From positions 124,001 to 188,000 of the forward strand of contig JACRDG010000089.1 of NCBI GenBank assembly GCA_016218715.1: a stretch of 64,000 nt of DNA, given 5' to 3'. Source of the stretch: Desulfomonile tiedjei. GTDB taxonomy: Bacteria > Desulfobacterota > Desulfomonilia > Desulfomonilales > Desulfomonilaceae. This document shows, one piece after another, positions 8,954 to 18,535 of the stretch. A program made the position numbers and the translations under genes. Every line of letters starts with the position of its first letter. Position 1 is the stretch's first letter. The notes under the pieces were generated by a model that was not told the origin of the DNA, made no database searches, and worked only from the letters and a program-made list of their open reading frames with translations.

Positions 8954-10321
8954 ATGGAAGCCTTCACACCTCGCAAGATAGTGCAAGAACTGGACAAGTT
9001 CGTCATCGGGCAGGACAATGCCAAGAGAATGGTGGCCATTGCGCTGCGCAATCGCTGGCGCCGGCGACAGGTCCCCGAAGAGCTGCGCGATGAGATCGCT
9101 CCGAAAAATATCATCATGATCGGCCCCACCGGTGTCGGCAAGACGGAAATAGCTCGCAGACTCGCCAAACTGGCCCAATCGCCGTTCCTCAAGGTCGAAG
9201 CCTCCAAGTTCACGGAAGTGGGGTACGTCGGTCGAGACGTGGAATCCATGATCCGAGATCTGATGGAAATCGGGATCAGCATGGTCAGGGCCGAAGAACA
9301 CGAAACACTCCGGGCCAAAGCAGAAGAGCACGCGGAAGAGCATCTCCTAGATATCCTTTTACCCATGCGCTCCCCGCGTAAGCCTCGAAATGCCCAGCCT
9401 CGGCAGACCCAGGAGCTGACCGATGAGATGGACGTCGCGCAGCGGACCCGCGAAAAGTTTCGGAAGATGCTGCGGAACGGCAAGCTGAACGACCGAGAAG
9501 TGGAGATCGAGACCCAGGTCAGCCCCATCCCGGTGGTCGAGGTCTTCTCGCCCGCGGGAATGGAAGAGATGGACATCAATCTGAAGGACATGTTCTCCGG
9601 GCTCTTCCCTACCAAAACCAAGAGGCGGAGGGTCAAGGTTCCCGAGGCAATGCAGATGCTCGTCCAGGAAGAACTGAGCCGCCTGGTGGACCCGGACAAG
9701 GTCAACAAGATGGCCAGGGATCGGGTCGAGCAGATGGGGATCATCTTTGTGGACGAGTTGGACAAGATAGCGAGCGCGGGCGCCTCGCATCTCGGTCCCG
9801 ACGTCTCCCGCGAGGGGGTCCAGCGCGACTTGCTCCCGATCATCGAGGGGAGTACCGTTAACACGAAACACGGTGTGGTGCGGACCGATCACATTCTGTT
9901 CGTGGCAGCCGGCGCATTCCACGTCACGAAGCCTTCCGATCTCATTCCGGAACTTCAGGGGAGGTTTCCGCTCAGGGCTGAGCTGTCCGCCCTGACCCGT
10001 GAGGATTTCGTGCGTATTCTCACCGAACCGAAGAACGCGCTGGTGAAACAGTACGAGGAACTGCTCAAGACAGAAGGCGTAACGCTGGAATTCGCAGTTG
10101 AAGCTGTCGCAGAAATCGCCGCGCTCGCTGAAGAAGTGAATGAAAAGGCCGAGAACATCGGCGCGCGGCGCCTTCACACCATCATGGAGAAGCTCCTCGA
10201 GGAGATCTCCTTTCAGGCGCCCGACATGAACGGCGTGACCGTAAAGGTGACGGCCCAGATGGTCCGAGAACGTCTCCAGGACATCGTTGCCAGCCAGGAC
10301 CTGAGCCGCTACATCCTGTAA
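8954..10321 (+). CDS. hslU: HslU ATPase subunit of the HslVU protease
   Basis: An AAA+ unfoldase of 455 residues from the ATG at 8954. This start is preferred to the upstream ATG at 8894 because GCAGGAG lies 3-9 bases before it and because the protein then begins at the conserved [16 protein letters not shown]. Walker A is GPTGVGKT (57-64), Walker B is in IIFVDELDK, the pore motif GYVG is in the [10 protein letters not shown] segment, and the C-terminus LSRYIL is the tail that docks into HslV. It unfolds substrates and feeds them to HslV. A large palindrome follows the stop codon immediately. Confidence 0.95.
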   Translation: MEAFTPRKIVQELDKFVIGQDNAKRMVAIALRNRWRRRQVPEELRDEIAPKNIIMIGPTGVGKTEIARRLAKLAQSPFLKVEASKFTEVGYVGRDVESMIRDLMEIGISMVRAEEHETLRAKAEEHAEEHLLDILLPMRSPRKPRNAQPRQTQELTDEMDVAQRTREKFRKMLRNGKLNDREVEIETQVSPIPVVEVFSPAGMEEMDINLKDMFSGLFPTKTKRRRVKVPEAMQMLVQEELSRLVDPDKVNKMARDRVEQMGIIFVDELDKIASAGASHLGPDVSREGVQRDLLPIIEGSTVNTKHGVVRTDHILFVAAGAFHVTKPSDLIPELQGRFPLRAELSALTREDFVRILTEPKNALVKQYEELLKTEGVTLEFAVEAVAEIAALAEEVNEKAENIGARRLHTIMEKLLEEISFQAPDMNGVTVKVTAQMVRERLQDIVASQDLSRYIL

Positions 10322-10413
10322 CACCACGTCGCAATTCTAAGAGCAATTCTGGGGGGAACTTCTTTGTGCAAAGAAGTTCCCCCCAGATTACTTCTTTGAA
10401 TGCGACGTGGTGT
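10321..10413. repeat. Repeat family A, copy 1: nested 93-bp palindrome between convergent genes
   Basis: Outer arms of 13 bp (10321-10333 and 10401-10413) are perfectly complementary, and an inner 19-bp perfect stem (10348-10366 and 10369-10387) has only two bases between the arms. It starts on the last base of the hslU stop codon and faces the end of the PxxKW gene. A related element lies at 22.77-22.86 kb in the same kind of place. It probably acts as a bidirectional terminator or mRNA 3'-end stabiliser, although there is no U-run. Confidence 0.75.
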
Positions 10414-10510
10414 CACAGGGTTCGGAGGCGCGCACGACGTCCTGTGCTGCACGCGCGCGAGTAGCGTGCGACCGCGGTCTGGGGAAGGATAGGATCTTCC
10501 GGTCCGGGGC

Positions 10511-10801
10511 TTACTTCATTTTGGCGCCGGCAGCTCGTTTTGAAGCCTTGAGCGGGTTGAGCTTTTGCGCTTCTTCGACAACGGCTGCTTTGAGGTGCGT
10601 CGCGAAATTACAGGCTCCGGTGGTCCACTTTTTGGCAGGATGAGGGACGACGAGACAGAATATGCCTTCGTCAGAGTTCAGGGTCTTGGTACAGCCTTCA
10701 CACGATTCGACGACCGCATGGCACCGGCCGCCGTTAAAATTGCATCCTTTTCTGGTCATGAAGGCGCACTCGACGCCCTTTTTCAAGGTTAGGCACTGCA
10801 T
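10511..10801 (-). CDS. PxxKW family cysteine-rich protein
   Basis: A 96-residue protein with seven or eight cysteines, including CEGC, and the PAKKW motif that names the PxxKW family seen in deltaproteobacteria. The C-terminus is lysine- and alanine-rich. The function is not known; the cysteines suggest metal binding. GGAGGAATTC stands 8-17 bases before the ATG, a strong ribosome binding site, and a good promoter is found 55-85 bp upstream. Confidence 0.8.
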   Translation of the reverse strand: MQCLTLKKGVECAFMTRKGCNFNGGRCHAVVESCEGCTKTLNSDEGIFCLVVPHPAKKWTTGACNFATHLKAAVVEEAQKLNPLKASKRAAGAKMK

Positions 10802-10854
10802 TGACTGAATTCCTCCGGTCTGGGGTGAAGTCCGGGGGTCCTTCCCCGGAACGT

Positions 10855-10884
10855 GTATAATCCTTTTAGTATATCCATTGTCAA
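10855..10884 (-). promoter_or_regulatory. Sigma70-type promoter for the PxxKW gene
   Basis: On the minus strand TTGACA (10879-10884) and TTATAC (10855-10860) are separated by 18 bp. Transcription would start near 10848, about 45 nt before the ATG. Confidence 0.6.
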
Positions 10885-10999
10885 CAAATTCTCAAACAAA
10901 AGATTCCGTCTGCCACCATTTTTTTTTACGAACACCGCTCTTTAAAGTCCACCATTCTACCAGCCGACCGTGCCATTCCAGGACACGCACATCACCAGA

Positions 11000-13843
11000 T
11001 CACAGGGCCGGCTCTGTATCAGCCGCGTTTCCCGACGCGTCGACTTCCCGCGATGAACGGTCCTCGGTAGCCCCTGTCGAGAGATCGGGCCAACAGGCCC
11101 CCTGGCCCTGGCCGCTAAGACAGTAGGCCAGTGCGAGGAGGATCGAGTTCAGTTTGGTCTGCGCCGTGTCTCCCCGCGACGTAAGGACGATAGGGACCGT
11201 GCCGGGGCCGGCGGTGATGATCCCGCCGTTATCCACCAGAAGCCCCAGGCTCCCCATGGTCTTGGAAAGCATTTTGTACAATACGTTGGCAGTATTGATG
11301 TCCGTGGCCATCAGGCAGTTCGCGTCACCGCGGATTTCACCGCGGAAGTGCTTCTCCTCTGAGACTTCCGGGACGGTGGCCAGATCGAAGGAGAGCGGAC
11401 CTTCCACGATCAGGGGGCCGTATCGCTCTTCGAGGAGCTTGGCCTTGACCTGCGTCTCCGCGGCAAGCAGGGTAGAGGGAATAGCCGAGGTCTCCTTTTC
11501 CACCGCGGTAATAATGGCGACCTTCAAGACTTCGCGGCGATGCACCACGGATCTGACGACCGCGAGCTGATTCTCGATCGCCTTGACGAGCGCGTCGGCA
11601 TTCCTGAAGCCTGGATTCACTCCTGCATCGGAGAGCGCAAAGAAGCGGCCGTCCGGGAGCACGAACAGGGCCGTATGCGATGCCAGCTTTTTTTGGGCGT
11701 CTACAGGCGTTCCCTGGTCCGCCGGAGCGGGCGGTTTGTAGATGGATAGGGCTTCATGGAGGAGTTTGCTCGTGTCCACGCTCCCTTTCATGACTATATA
11801 ATCCGGGTTATTGGCCAGGAACTCCCTGAACACGTTCGCCATGGATACGGCCTTGGCCTCGAAATCCACAGCGAGTGGGTCGATCGGGACGATCTCCACG
11901 TTCGGGTCGAGCCCCGGTTCCAGTTGCGCCTTGCATCGCGCGAGCGCGTCGTTGATATCGTTGGGATCGCCGATGAGCGCCACTCGCTCAACGATCCCCT
12001 GGTCTCTCGCCTCGGAAACCGCAACGAGCGCGTCCTCGTTGTCCGCGCCGACGATGACGAGCCTGCCCGGCCTGGCCTTCTTTTGGTTTATGGCCGCGGT
12101 CACTTCCTCGAGTAAGGCAGAGAACGAGAAGCCTTGCGCGCCGGCCCTGGAAGCTCCCAGGACCTGGAGGGCCTTCCTCATGCTCTGTGCCTCGACGGTG
12201 AAGTTCAGACGCCGATCTCCCCGAGCCGGATTCACGTACAATTCGAACAGATGGTTGGCGATCAGGTACTCGTGTTCGAGAGAATCCAGACAGAGCACCG
12301 GAGCGGCCGGCTCCTCCACCATGCCGCGAATCCTCCGGAAGAGAGCCTGAAACTGTGGATCGTGGGCCATCATGCTCGTGATGATGATATAGTCCGGCCT
12401 CTCGCTCTCGGGTCCTGCGGAGGCCATTGCCAGCACCATGTCCACCTTGCGCGCGTAACTATCCACCACGTACGAGAGACTGCGGGCCAGCGAGGTGGAT
12501 ATCTTCCCCGATTCCACGATCATGAGCAGCTCGCAGACCTCCTTCACGCCAGTGCCGATCTCACGGGACGCGAGCCGGAAGTGAGAGGGAATAACGAAAC
12601 CGTCGTCTTCGAGGGATTTCACAATCCGGTTGAAATCGAAGTCAATAAGGATCCGGTTCGCCTCCTGCGCGGCCATCTCTCGCACGATGCGCGGACCGAT
12701 CTTGCGGGCCACGGATGCGAAGAGTTCATCAAGAGACATCACGAGCAGATTCAGATTATGTTGGCTGACGGATTCGGCTTCCGAAATAAGGGCAGCCATG
12801 GATTTGAGCGGCGTCACTTTCACGTACCCGCGCAAGCTCTGCTGGAGGTGCCTGGAATCTTCGGAATAGAAGAAGGTGAGGTCGTGCGGGCCCAGTGTGG
12901 AGAACGAGAGCGGACTGCACAGCGAGGCATGCACAACCCCGGCATCGGCTTGCACCCTCAGGAGTTCCCGGAGTTCCCAGGCCACCAGCGCGCCTCGATT
13001 GAGCGAGCTATTGTGGAGCCGTTTCCACGACTCATCCTTGACCCGCTCGTTTAGCACGTAGATCCCGTCGGGGAGCGTCCCCAGATCGCCGCCCCCGCAC
13101 ACGAGGTCGGTCACGTCTGCCAGTCGCACGTCGTTCTTGAGGAGCAGATTGGTAATCTGTAATGCCAGGGCTTCCGGTGACGTGCCGTACTGCCGAAAGG
13201 GTATCTCGGCGCGCAAGAGGGTTGTCAGGCCTCGGGTGGCCAACACGTATACCGCGTACCTCTTTGCGATCAACGCAATGGTCACTCCGCGAGCCAACCG
13301 CTCCACGGCTTCCTTAAAGCGGGCCTGATCCAGCTCGATGGCTTTGCGCCGGGATATGTTTTGCAGCATCAGGCCGATGATGCGGTTTCCCCGACCCGGC
13401 GCGCCGGCCCTCGAAAGTGAAAGGATGTAGAGAGTCAGGAGTTCCTCGTAGAGGCGGACGAACTGTTTGTTTTGCTTGACGGATCTGAGTGCGGAGAGCA
13501 GCTTCTGCAGGAAACTTGCAAGGCTGTCGAATTCGCTCGCGTCTCTGATATCGGATGCCAGCTCGCGCAACGGCCCGAGTGCGTGCTCAGAGATAAATTC
13601 GGAAACCGTTCCAAGTTGCCGGGCCGCGCTCGCTTCCTCGTTGAGGGCTGCCAGGAATCCCTTCGCGGCAACCAGGTCCTCGGTGGGGACAATCGTTGAC
13701 GGCGCGGCAGTCTTGCCCTCGAAGTACCTCGAGTTCGCCAGGTTCTGCGCTATCTTCTCGATCTTCTCGTTTATACCCTTTTCTTGCATGGCACTCTCAA
13801 AGCTAGTCTCGGCGTTTCGGCTGCTGTCGGTCGAGACATTCAC
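11000..13843 (-). CDS. Fusion of a butyrate-kinase-like domain with a phosphate acetyl/butyryltransferase domain
   Basis: A 947-residue protein in three parts. Residues 1-190 are helical and unrecognised. Residues about 190-540 resemble butyrate kinase: a VCGGGDLGTLPDGIYVLNE block corresponds to the GRGG...PGGxYxVNE block of that family, and IIITSMMAHDP corresponds to the GGIAHS block. The first phosphate-binding motif (NPGSTSTK in active kinases) is not present, so this half looks degenerate. Residues about 575-915 match the phosphotransbutyrylase/phosphotransacetylase family: DNEDALVAVSEA, VMKGSVDTSKLL, EGPLSFDLA, DINTANVLYK and PIVLTSRGD. The C-terminal half should exchange acyl-CoA and phosphate for acyl-phosphate. 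It is divergent from ackA, which would convert acetyl-phosphate to acetate plus ATP. The start used is GTG at 13843; an ATG at 13789 is an alternative. Confidence 0.8.
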   Translation of the reverse strand: MNVSTDSSRNAETSFESAMQEKGINEKIEKIAQNLANSRYFEGKTAAPSTIVPTEDLVAAKGFLAALNEEASAARQLGTVSEFISEHALGPLRELASDIRDASEFDSLASFLQKLLSALRSVKQNKQFVRLYEELLTLYILSLSRAGAPGRGNRIIGLMLQNISRRKAIELDQARFKEAVERLARGVTIALIAKRYAVYVLATRGLTTLLRAEIPFRQYGTSPEALALQITNLLLKNDVRLADVTDLVCGGGDLGTLPDGIYVLNERVKDESWKRLHNSSLNRGALVAWELRELLRVQADAGVVHASLCSPLSFSTLGPHDLTFFYSEDSRHLQQSLRGYVKVTPLKSMAALISEAESVSQHNLNLLVMSLDELFASVARKIGPRIVREMAAQEANRILIDFDFNRIVKSLEDDGFVIPSHFRLASREIGTGVKEVCELLMIVESGKISTSLARSLSYVVDSYARKVDMVLAMASAGPESERPDYIIITSMMAHDPQFQALFRRIRGMVEEPAAPVLCLDSLEHEYLIANHLFELYVNPARGDRRLNFTVEAQSMRKALQVLGASRAGAQGFSFSALLEEVTAAINQKKARPGRLVIVGADNEDALVAVSEARDQGIVERVALIGDPNDINDALARCKAQLEPGLDPNVEIVPIDPLAVDFEAKAVSMANVFREFLANNPDYIVMKGSVDTSKLLHEALSIYKPPAPADQGTPVDAQKKLASHTALFVLPDGRFFALSDAGVNPGFRNADALVKAIENQLAVVRSVVHRREVLKVAIITAVEKETSAIPSTLLAAETQVKAKLLEERYGPLIVEGPLSFDLATVPEVSEEKHFRGEIRGDANCLMATDINTANVLYKMLSKTMGSLGLLVDNGGIITAGPGTVPIVLTSRGDTAQTKLNSILLALAYCLSGQGQGACWPDLSTGATEDRSSREVDASGNAADTEPAL

Positions 13844-13881
13844 GCGTGGAGCGTCGGTTCTCGATCGTCATTCGCCACCAT

Positions 13882-13909
13882 CATATATGACCCCAGTCCA
13901 TTTTGTTAA
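13882..13909 (-). promoter_or_regulatory. Possible promoter for the phosphotransacylase fusion gene
   Basis: On the minus strand TTAACA (13904-13909) and TATATG (13882-13887) are separated by 16 bp in the 173-bp region between the fusion gene and ackA. The expected transcription start is near 13875, just before the GTG at 13843. Confidence 0.4.
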
Positions 13910-14016
13910 CCGCCCAAAGAGCGGAGAGGATTTTTTTCTCGTCCGCCGCGCTTTGGGGTATCCTGGTTGGGTTCGGAGGCGTCTGCCATCCCGACTTTCG
14001 TGCAGGGGAGCGATAC

Positions 14017-15225
14017 GTGAAAACACTCGTGATCAACAGCGGAAGTTCTTCGCTCAAATACACCCTCTTTGATATGGCCCACGAGACCGTACTTTTTGCG
14101 GGGGGGATCGAGAGGATCGGCCTCCCCGGCGGTGTGCACGTCTCTCGTTTCGGAAGCGATGAAGAGACGAGGAAGGCGGTCAATGTCGGCGATCACGGTC
14201 AGGCGCTGGACGACATGCTCGCCACCCTGATTGCCGGTCCGCTCGAATCGTTGGACCAGCTGGCTGCGGTGGCTCATCGGGTCGGTCATGGAGGAAAATA
14301 CTGGGACGCGGTGCGTATCGACGATGAGGTGCTGGCGGAGATTCGACGCATGACTCCGATGATTCCGCTTCATCATCCCGCGATGATCGAGGAGATTGAA
14401 GAGTGTCGGGTTCGGATGCCCCACGCGGTGCACGTTGCTGTGTTCGACACCTGGTTCCATAAGAGCATCCCGGTGGAAGCGGCAATCTACGGTTTACCTT
14501 ATCGGTACTTCGCGGAGCGGGGCTATCGCCGCACCGGGTTTCACGGCAACTCCCACGCGTATGTCTCGTTGACCGCCGCGCAGTTTCTTCGCCGGAATCT
14601 GGACGAGCTGAAAGTCATCTCCTGCCATTTGGGAAACGGCGCGAGTATCTGTGCCATAGCCAGAGGAAAATCCATCGACACTACCCTGGGAATGACAGCG
14701 GTGGAGGGGCTCATCATGGGGACCCGGTCGGGGGACGTGGATCCCGGCCTGATACCGATCATCATGGAAGAAGACTCCCTTTCTCCCGGAGACCTGATCG
14801 ACCTGCTCTACAAAGAGTCCGGCCTCAAAGGAATTAGCGGCGTCAGCAGCGATATGCGTGAAGTGGAAGCCGCTGCGGAGCAGGGCAACGAAAGGGCCGT
14901 GCTGGCGCTCAACGCATTCTGTTACAAGGTCAAGCGCTCGATTGGGGCCATGCTCATGGTTCTGGGAGGGTGTGACGTGCTGATCTTCACCGGGGGCATC
15001 GGTTGCAACAGACCCACGGTGAGATCCAAAGCACTGGCGGGAACGGAACGCCTCGGTTTCGTGATCGATGAGGCGCTCAATAGCCGCGCTTGCGTTGAGA
15101 GCCCTGTGACGGACATCTCTCCCCCGAGCTTGCCAACCCGGATTCTCGTGATACGCACATTTGAGGAGCTGATGATGGCCCGGCAGTGCGTGCAGGCGAT
15201 CGGATGGGCGCCGGGATCCGAATAG
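14017..15225 (+). CDS. ackA: Acetate kinase
   Basis: From the GTG at 14017 the protein is 402 residues, the usual length. The reading frame extends 38 codons further upstream, but GTG is preceded by AGGGGAG at 6-12 bases and begins the conserved MKTLVINSGSSSLKY. Family motifs are intact: N7, S10, S12; HRVGHGG; FDTWFH; GFHGNSH; HLGNGAS; IMGTRSGDVDPG; and a late FEELMMAR with its conserved Glu. The GGIGEN motif reads GGIGCNR, so the Glu and the residue after Asn are changed while the Asn is kept. It makes acetate and ATP from acetyl-phosphate and ADP, in the cytoplasm. With the divergent phosphotransacylase fusion it forms an acyl-CoA to acetate energy-yielding route, reversible for acetate activation. 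Confidence 0.95.
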   Translation: MKTLVINSGSSSLKYTLFDMAHETVLFAGGIERIGLPGGVHVSRFGSDEETRKAVNVGDHGQALDDMLATLIAGPLESLDQLAAVAHRVGHGGKYWDAVRIDDEVLAEIRRMTPMIPLHHPAMIEEIEECRVRMPHAVHVAVFDTWFHKSIPVEAAIYGLPYRYFAERGYRRTGFHGNSHAYVSLTAAQFLRRNLDELKVISCHLGNGASICAIARGKSIDTTLGMTAVEGLIMGTRSGDVDPGLIPIIMEEDSLSPGDLIDLLYKESGLKGISGVSSDMREVEAAAEQGNERAVLALNAFCYKVKRSIGAMLMVLGGCDVLIFTGGIGCNRPTVRSKALAGTERLGFVIDEALNSRACVESPVTDISPPSLPTRILVIRTFEELMMARQCVQAIGWAPGSE

Positions 15226-15437
15226 CCCACCGTTTTGAACCCTTGAGACCCTTTCTGCAACTAAGTACGGTAAGGCAGTAGCGTAGCGCAGCGTCAATTC
15301 ACCGGGGCCGTCGAGCCGCCCGTGGCCGTCTCGGGCAATGCTGCCACCGAGCGGTTCGGAACCGGGGCTCGCTCCTCATCTGAACGCAATGGGGGAACGA
15401 AGACGGTCCTGCGAAGTGGGCGAACGGAGGCTCTCAG

Positions 15438-17231
15438 ATGGCGACGGGATCATTAGGCGAGAGCGAAGAGCCGGCCCGGACAGGCGGACGGAACGATCCG
15501 GGGAGTAAGAATTTGGCATCGTGGGGCGACGAGTCGCTACGAAAGGACCAACTCGCCCAAGAGAAGCTGAATCTGGCGGCAGAGATCATAGACAGCATCG
15601 ACGAGGCGATCGTTATCACGGATGTCCAGGGTAACATCGTGCAGGTGAACGACGCATTCTGCAGGCTTACAGGCTACTCCGCGGCCGAAGTGCACGGGAA
15701 GAATCCGCGAGTGATGAAGTCCCATCGGCATGACGGGGAATTCTATCGCCGCATGTGGAAGAGCCTCACCAAGACCGGACGGTGGCAGGGCGAGCTTTGG
15801 GACCGGCGCAAGGACGGAGAGGTCTTCGCCAAACTCATGTCGATCAGTTCGATCACCAATCACCGGGGAGAAGTGACTCACTTTGTGGGCGTCTTCTCCG
15901 ACATCACCGAGAGGAAAGAGGCTGAGGCGCACCTGACAAATCTTGCGCACTACGATCCATTGACGGGACTTCCAAACCGAACCCTTGCAATGGATCGTTT
16001 GAGACAGGCCGTCCTGCAAGCCGAGCGGCCAGGGCGCAGCGTCGCGGTACTGGTTCTGGATCTGGATGGCTTCAAGGAGATCAATGACACCTTGGGTCAC
16101 CCTGCAGGCGACGATCTCCTGGCCGCTGTGGCCCAAAGGCTCAGGGAAACCGTGAGAAGAGGTGACACGGTAGCTCGCATCGGGGGGGACGTATTCACGG
16201 TGATCCTGCCGGAGGTCCAGGACGGGACTGAAGTGGCTTCGGTGGCTCGCAAACTGATCGATCGCCTGGCCGGCTCCTACCGGGTTGCGGATACGGACAT
16301 CTCCATCACCGCGAGCATCGGGGTGGCGGTCTATCCCGATGACGGCTCCGATGCGGAAACCCTGATTCAAAATGCGGATGCGGCCATGCATCGTGCCAAG
16401 GAAGGGGACAGAAACACCTTTCAGTTCGTATCCAGCGGCATGAATCTGAATGTGCTCAACCGACTCGAGCTGGAAACCGAACTACGGCTCGCCATTCAAC
16501 GAGACCAGTTCGTCCTCCACTATCAACCGCAACTGGAAGTCCGTACCGGCCGCGTCGTGGGGATCGAAGCGCTGCTCCGATGGAACCATCCGCGTGACGG
16601 CCTTGTATTGCCGGGGAGATTCGTCCCACTTGCCGAAAAGACTGGCCTGATAGGTCCCATAGGCGATTGGGCGCTGCGCGCGGCCTGTATCCAGAATGGA
16701 GCATGGCAACGCGAAGGCCTGGGGAAGTACCGCATCGCGGTCAACCTCTCGGCCCGTCAAGCCGAGGGACCCAGGATCTTGGCCGTACTCGACAAAATCC
16801 TCAAGGAGACGGGCCTCGATCCCAATTCTCTGGAACTTGAAGTCGGCGAGGGTACGGTGATTCAGGGTACGGAAAGCACCATCGAGGCGCTACGACAGTT
16901 GCGGAGGATCGGAGTGATCGTCAGCGTGGACCGCTATGGTGCCGGATACGCGTCTCTCAGTCACCTGCAGCGATTCCCGGTGGATAAGGTGAAGATCGAC
17001 CGGGCCATTATTGCGGCGGTTTCCGGAGAGCCGGACGACGCGGTGATGGTACGCGCGATCATCGCGGCGGCACACAGCATGAACCTGAAAGTAGTGGCGG
17101 AAGGGGTCGAAACTGAAGCCCAGCTTGCTTTCCTGAGGCATCATGACTGCGACTTCTGGCAGGGAAACCTGGGTTCCCGACCGGTGCCGGCAGATGCCCT
17201 TGCGTCGTTCCTGCGGCAACTCGCGGGCTGA
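15438..17231 (+). CDS. PAS-GGDEF-EAL protein with altered active sites in both output domains
   Basis: A 597-residue cytoplasmic protein: PAS (about 45-160), GGDEF (about 165-330) and EAL (about 340-597). The cyclase motif reads GGDVF (249-253), so the catalytic Glu is Val and cyclase activity is doubtful. The EAL motif itself is intact (377-379), as are N436 of VNLS, E471, K519 and E of AEGVE and Q575, but the DDFG metal pair reads DRYG (498-501), replacing the second Asp with Arg. The protein may bind GTP or c-di-GMP as a sensor rather than make or break it, or be a weak phosphodiesterase. GGAGG precedes the ATG by 8 bases. No membrane segment is seen. Confidence 0.9.
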   Translation: MATGSLGESEEPARTGGRNDPGSKNLASWGDESLRKDQLAQEKLNLAAEIIDSIDEAIVITDVQGNIVQVNDAFCRLTGYSAAEVHGKNPRVMKSHRHDGEFYRRMWKSLTKTGRWQGELWDRRKDGEVFAKLMSISSITNHRGEVTHFVGVFSDITERKEAEAHLTNLAHYDPLTGLPNRTLAMDRLRQAVLQAERPGRSVAVLVLDLDGFKEINDTLGHPAGDDLLAAVAQRLRETVRRGDTVARIGGDVFTVILPEVQDGTEVASVARKLIDRLAGSYRVADTDISITASIGVAVYPDDGSDAETLIQNADAAMHRAKEGDRNTFQFVSSGMNLNVLNRLELETELRLAIQRDQFVLHYQPQLEVRTGRVVGIEALLRWNHPRDGLVLPGRFVPLAEKTGLIGPIGDWALRAACIQNGAWQREGLGKYRIAVNLSARQAEGPRILAVLDKILKETGLDPNSLELEVGEGTVIQGTESTIEALRQLRRIGVIVSVDRYGAGYASLSHLQRFPVDKVKIDRAIIAAVSGEPDDAVMVRAIIAAAHSMNLKVVAEGVETEAQLAFLRHHDCDFWQGNLGSRPVPADALASFLRQLAG

Positions 17232-17456
17232 TCCGTTTGATACCGGGAGCGATCACGGAAGTGGTACGGCTCCTGCGCGCGCGGTAGGTGCCCAGAATGA
17301 TTCCCGTTTGAGAGGGCAAGGTATGGACGACTCATGGAGGGGTCGAAAGGACCCGACGGTCCTTGCCGCTATTGGGTTCCATGGGCACATTCTGATGGAG
17401 TTCGCGTGTGGCGCTAGCCAAAATGACGTCAGCAACGCTTGCGGAGGTGATAGTCG

Positions 17457-17642
17457 ATGTTCTGGCCGGTGATCAAAGAGAACGAGTGCACGAATTGCCG
17501 CGCGTGTCAGCGCATCTGCCCGAAGATGGTCTTCGACCTGGAAGATCGCAAGGTGACCGTGGCAATGCCTACGTATTGTACCGGGTGCGAATCGTGTTCC
17601 GAGGTTTGTCCGCTGAAGGCCATCGACGTGCGCGAGATCTGA
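17457..17642 (+). CDS. Small dicluster 4Fe-4S ferredoxin
   Basis: A 61-residue protein with two complete cluster motifs, CTNCRACQRICP and CTGCESCSEVCP, each CxxCxxCxxxCP. It is an electron carrier of the 2[4Fe-4S] type. GGAGGTGAT lies about 7 bases before the ATG, a near-perfect ribosome binding site. No partner oxidoreductase is adjacent; the gene stands between the PAS-GGDEF-EAL gene and the KYxLT-module gene. Confidence 0.93.
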   Translation: MFWPVIKENECTNCRACQRICPKMVFDLEDRKVTVAMPTYCTGCESCSEVCPLKAIDVREI

Positions 17643-17789
17643 TCGTTTGCAGATCCGAATGCTTGCGACAACTCGGTTTCTCGTCTGGTGTTCTCGCCGG
17701 ACCGATGCTATTATGATTTCCGTCTAAGCCTCGGGGGATCGGACGCGGTGCGGGATGCGCAGAACCGATCGCTGGAGGAGGATATCCCG

Positions 17790-18251
17790 ATGGAGGTCGA
17801 TGGCACGGGCATGTTCGGAGGCGGAGGAAAATCAGCCGAGTTTGTCGACGACGTTGCAGCCGGAATTAGTGACGAGGCGCTCAAGGCGAAGTACAAGATC
17901 TCCGGCAAGAGGTTCTTTCTCGCCAAAGCAGCGGCCAAAGACATCCTCGCGAGGCAGAAGCTGGAAGCGCCCGAATCAAAATCGGGAGCGAAGCTAAGCG
18001 ACATCCTTACCGATATCAAGCGGAACGTGTCGAATCAGGAGTTGATGGACAAATACAACCTGACGAGCCGGCAGTTACAGAGGTTGTTCCGGGACCTGAT
18101 CAATGGCGACATGGCCACGCCGCTGGAGTTGTCGGGACGTCTGAGCATGACGACCAGCCAGGTGGTCGAGGCGTTCGAGGCGGTAGGGATGGCTCTCAGC
18201 GACCTGGATCATGTGTACATCAGTCCTGGAGACCCTGTACCGGACGAGTAG
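17790..18251 (+). CDS. Protein with KYxLT/KYxIS helical modules (unknown function)
   Basis: From the ATG at 17790 (GGAGGAGGAT just upstream) the protein has 153 residues; an upstream in-frame ATG at 17688 is less likely. It contains two copies of a module of about 45 residues: a helix, then DEALKAKYKIS or NQELMDKYNLT, then a helix ending in a basic stretch. A third partial copy follows (LSMTTSQVVEAF). The pattern looks like a small helix-turn-helix, so DNA or protein binding is possible, but I cannot name a function. The same module is found twice in the gene at 33619-34374. Confidence 0.75.
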   Translation: MEVDGTGMFGGGGKSAEFVDDVAAGISDEALKAKYKISGKRFFLAKAAAKDILARQKLEAPESKSGAKLSDILTDIKRNVSNQELMDKYNLTSRQLQRLFRDLINGDMATPLELSGRLSMTTSQVVEAFEAVGMALSDLDHVYISPGDPVPDE

Positions 18252-18370
18252 CGGAACGTCCGTCGCCCCCGTACGGATCGTGCCGCGTTTTTCGCGAACC
18301 ACCACCCCACGCCCGGTCGCGTTCGTGCGGCGGCGTCACCTTCCCCCATCTATGGCCTGCATTCAAAGGG

Positions 18371-18535
18371 TTAGAGCTTAAAATAGATCAACAACCCACA
18401 AGCACCTGCAATTACAGAAATCATCAGGCCGTAAACGAAGATGGCATCCTTCATCATCCTCTGTCGCAGCACCAGCTCCTTAACCGAGATGTCCTGGCTG
18501 CCGGTCTCCGCCAGAGTATTAGGATTCATGGCCAT
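18371..18535 (-). CDS. Small single-span membrane protein (unknown)
   Basis: A 54-residue product from the ATG at 18535, with AAGGAGAT 7-14 bases upstream; the frame is open for eight more codons but that start has no comparable site. The first half is polar and the C-terminal half is one hydrophobic segment (FVYGLMISVIAGACGLLIYF) ending in KL. It resembles a tail-anchored membrane peptide. No homologue is recognised. It is convergent with the KYxLT gene and lies upstream of asnB's stop side. Confidence 0.6.
   Translation of the reverse strand: MAMNPNTLAETGSQDISVKELVLRQRMMKDAIFVYGLMISVIAGACGLLIYFKL

Noticed and set aside
17143-17472. Possible small genes just before the ferredoxin (MDDSWRGRK... 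and MALAKMTSATLAEVIVDVLAGD...)
   Set aside because: One lies partly over the end of the PAS-GGDEF-EAL gene and the other over the ferredoxin in other frames; the second's first 20 residues only vaguely resemble the start of thiamine-dependent enzymes, and neither has support beyond that.
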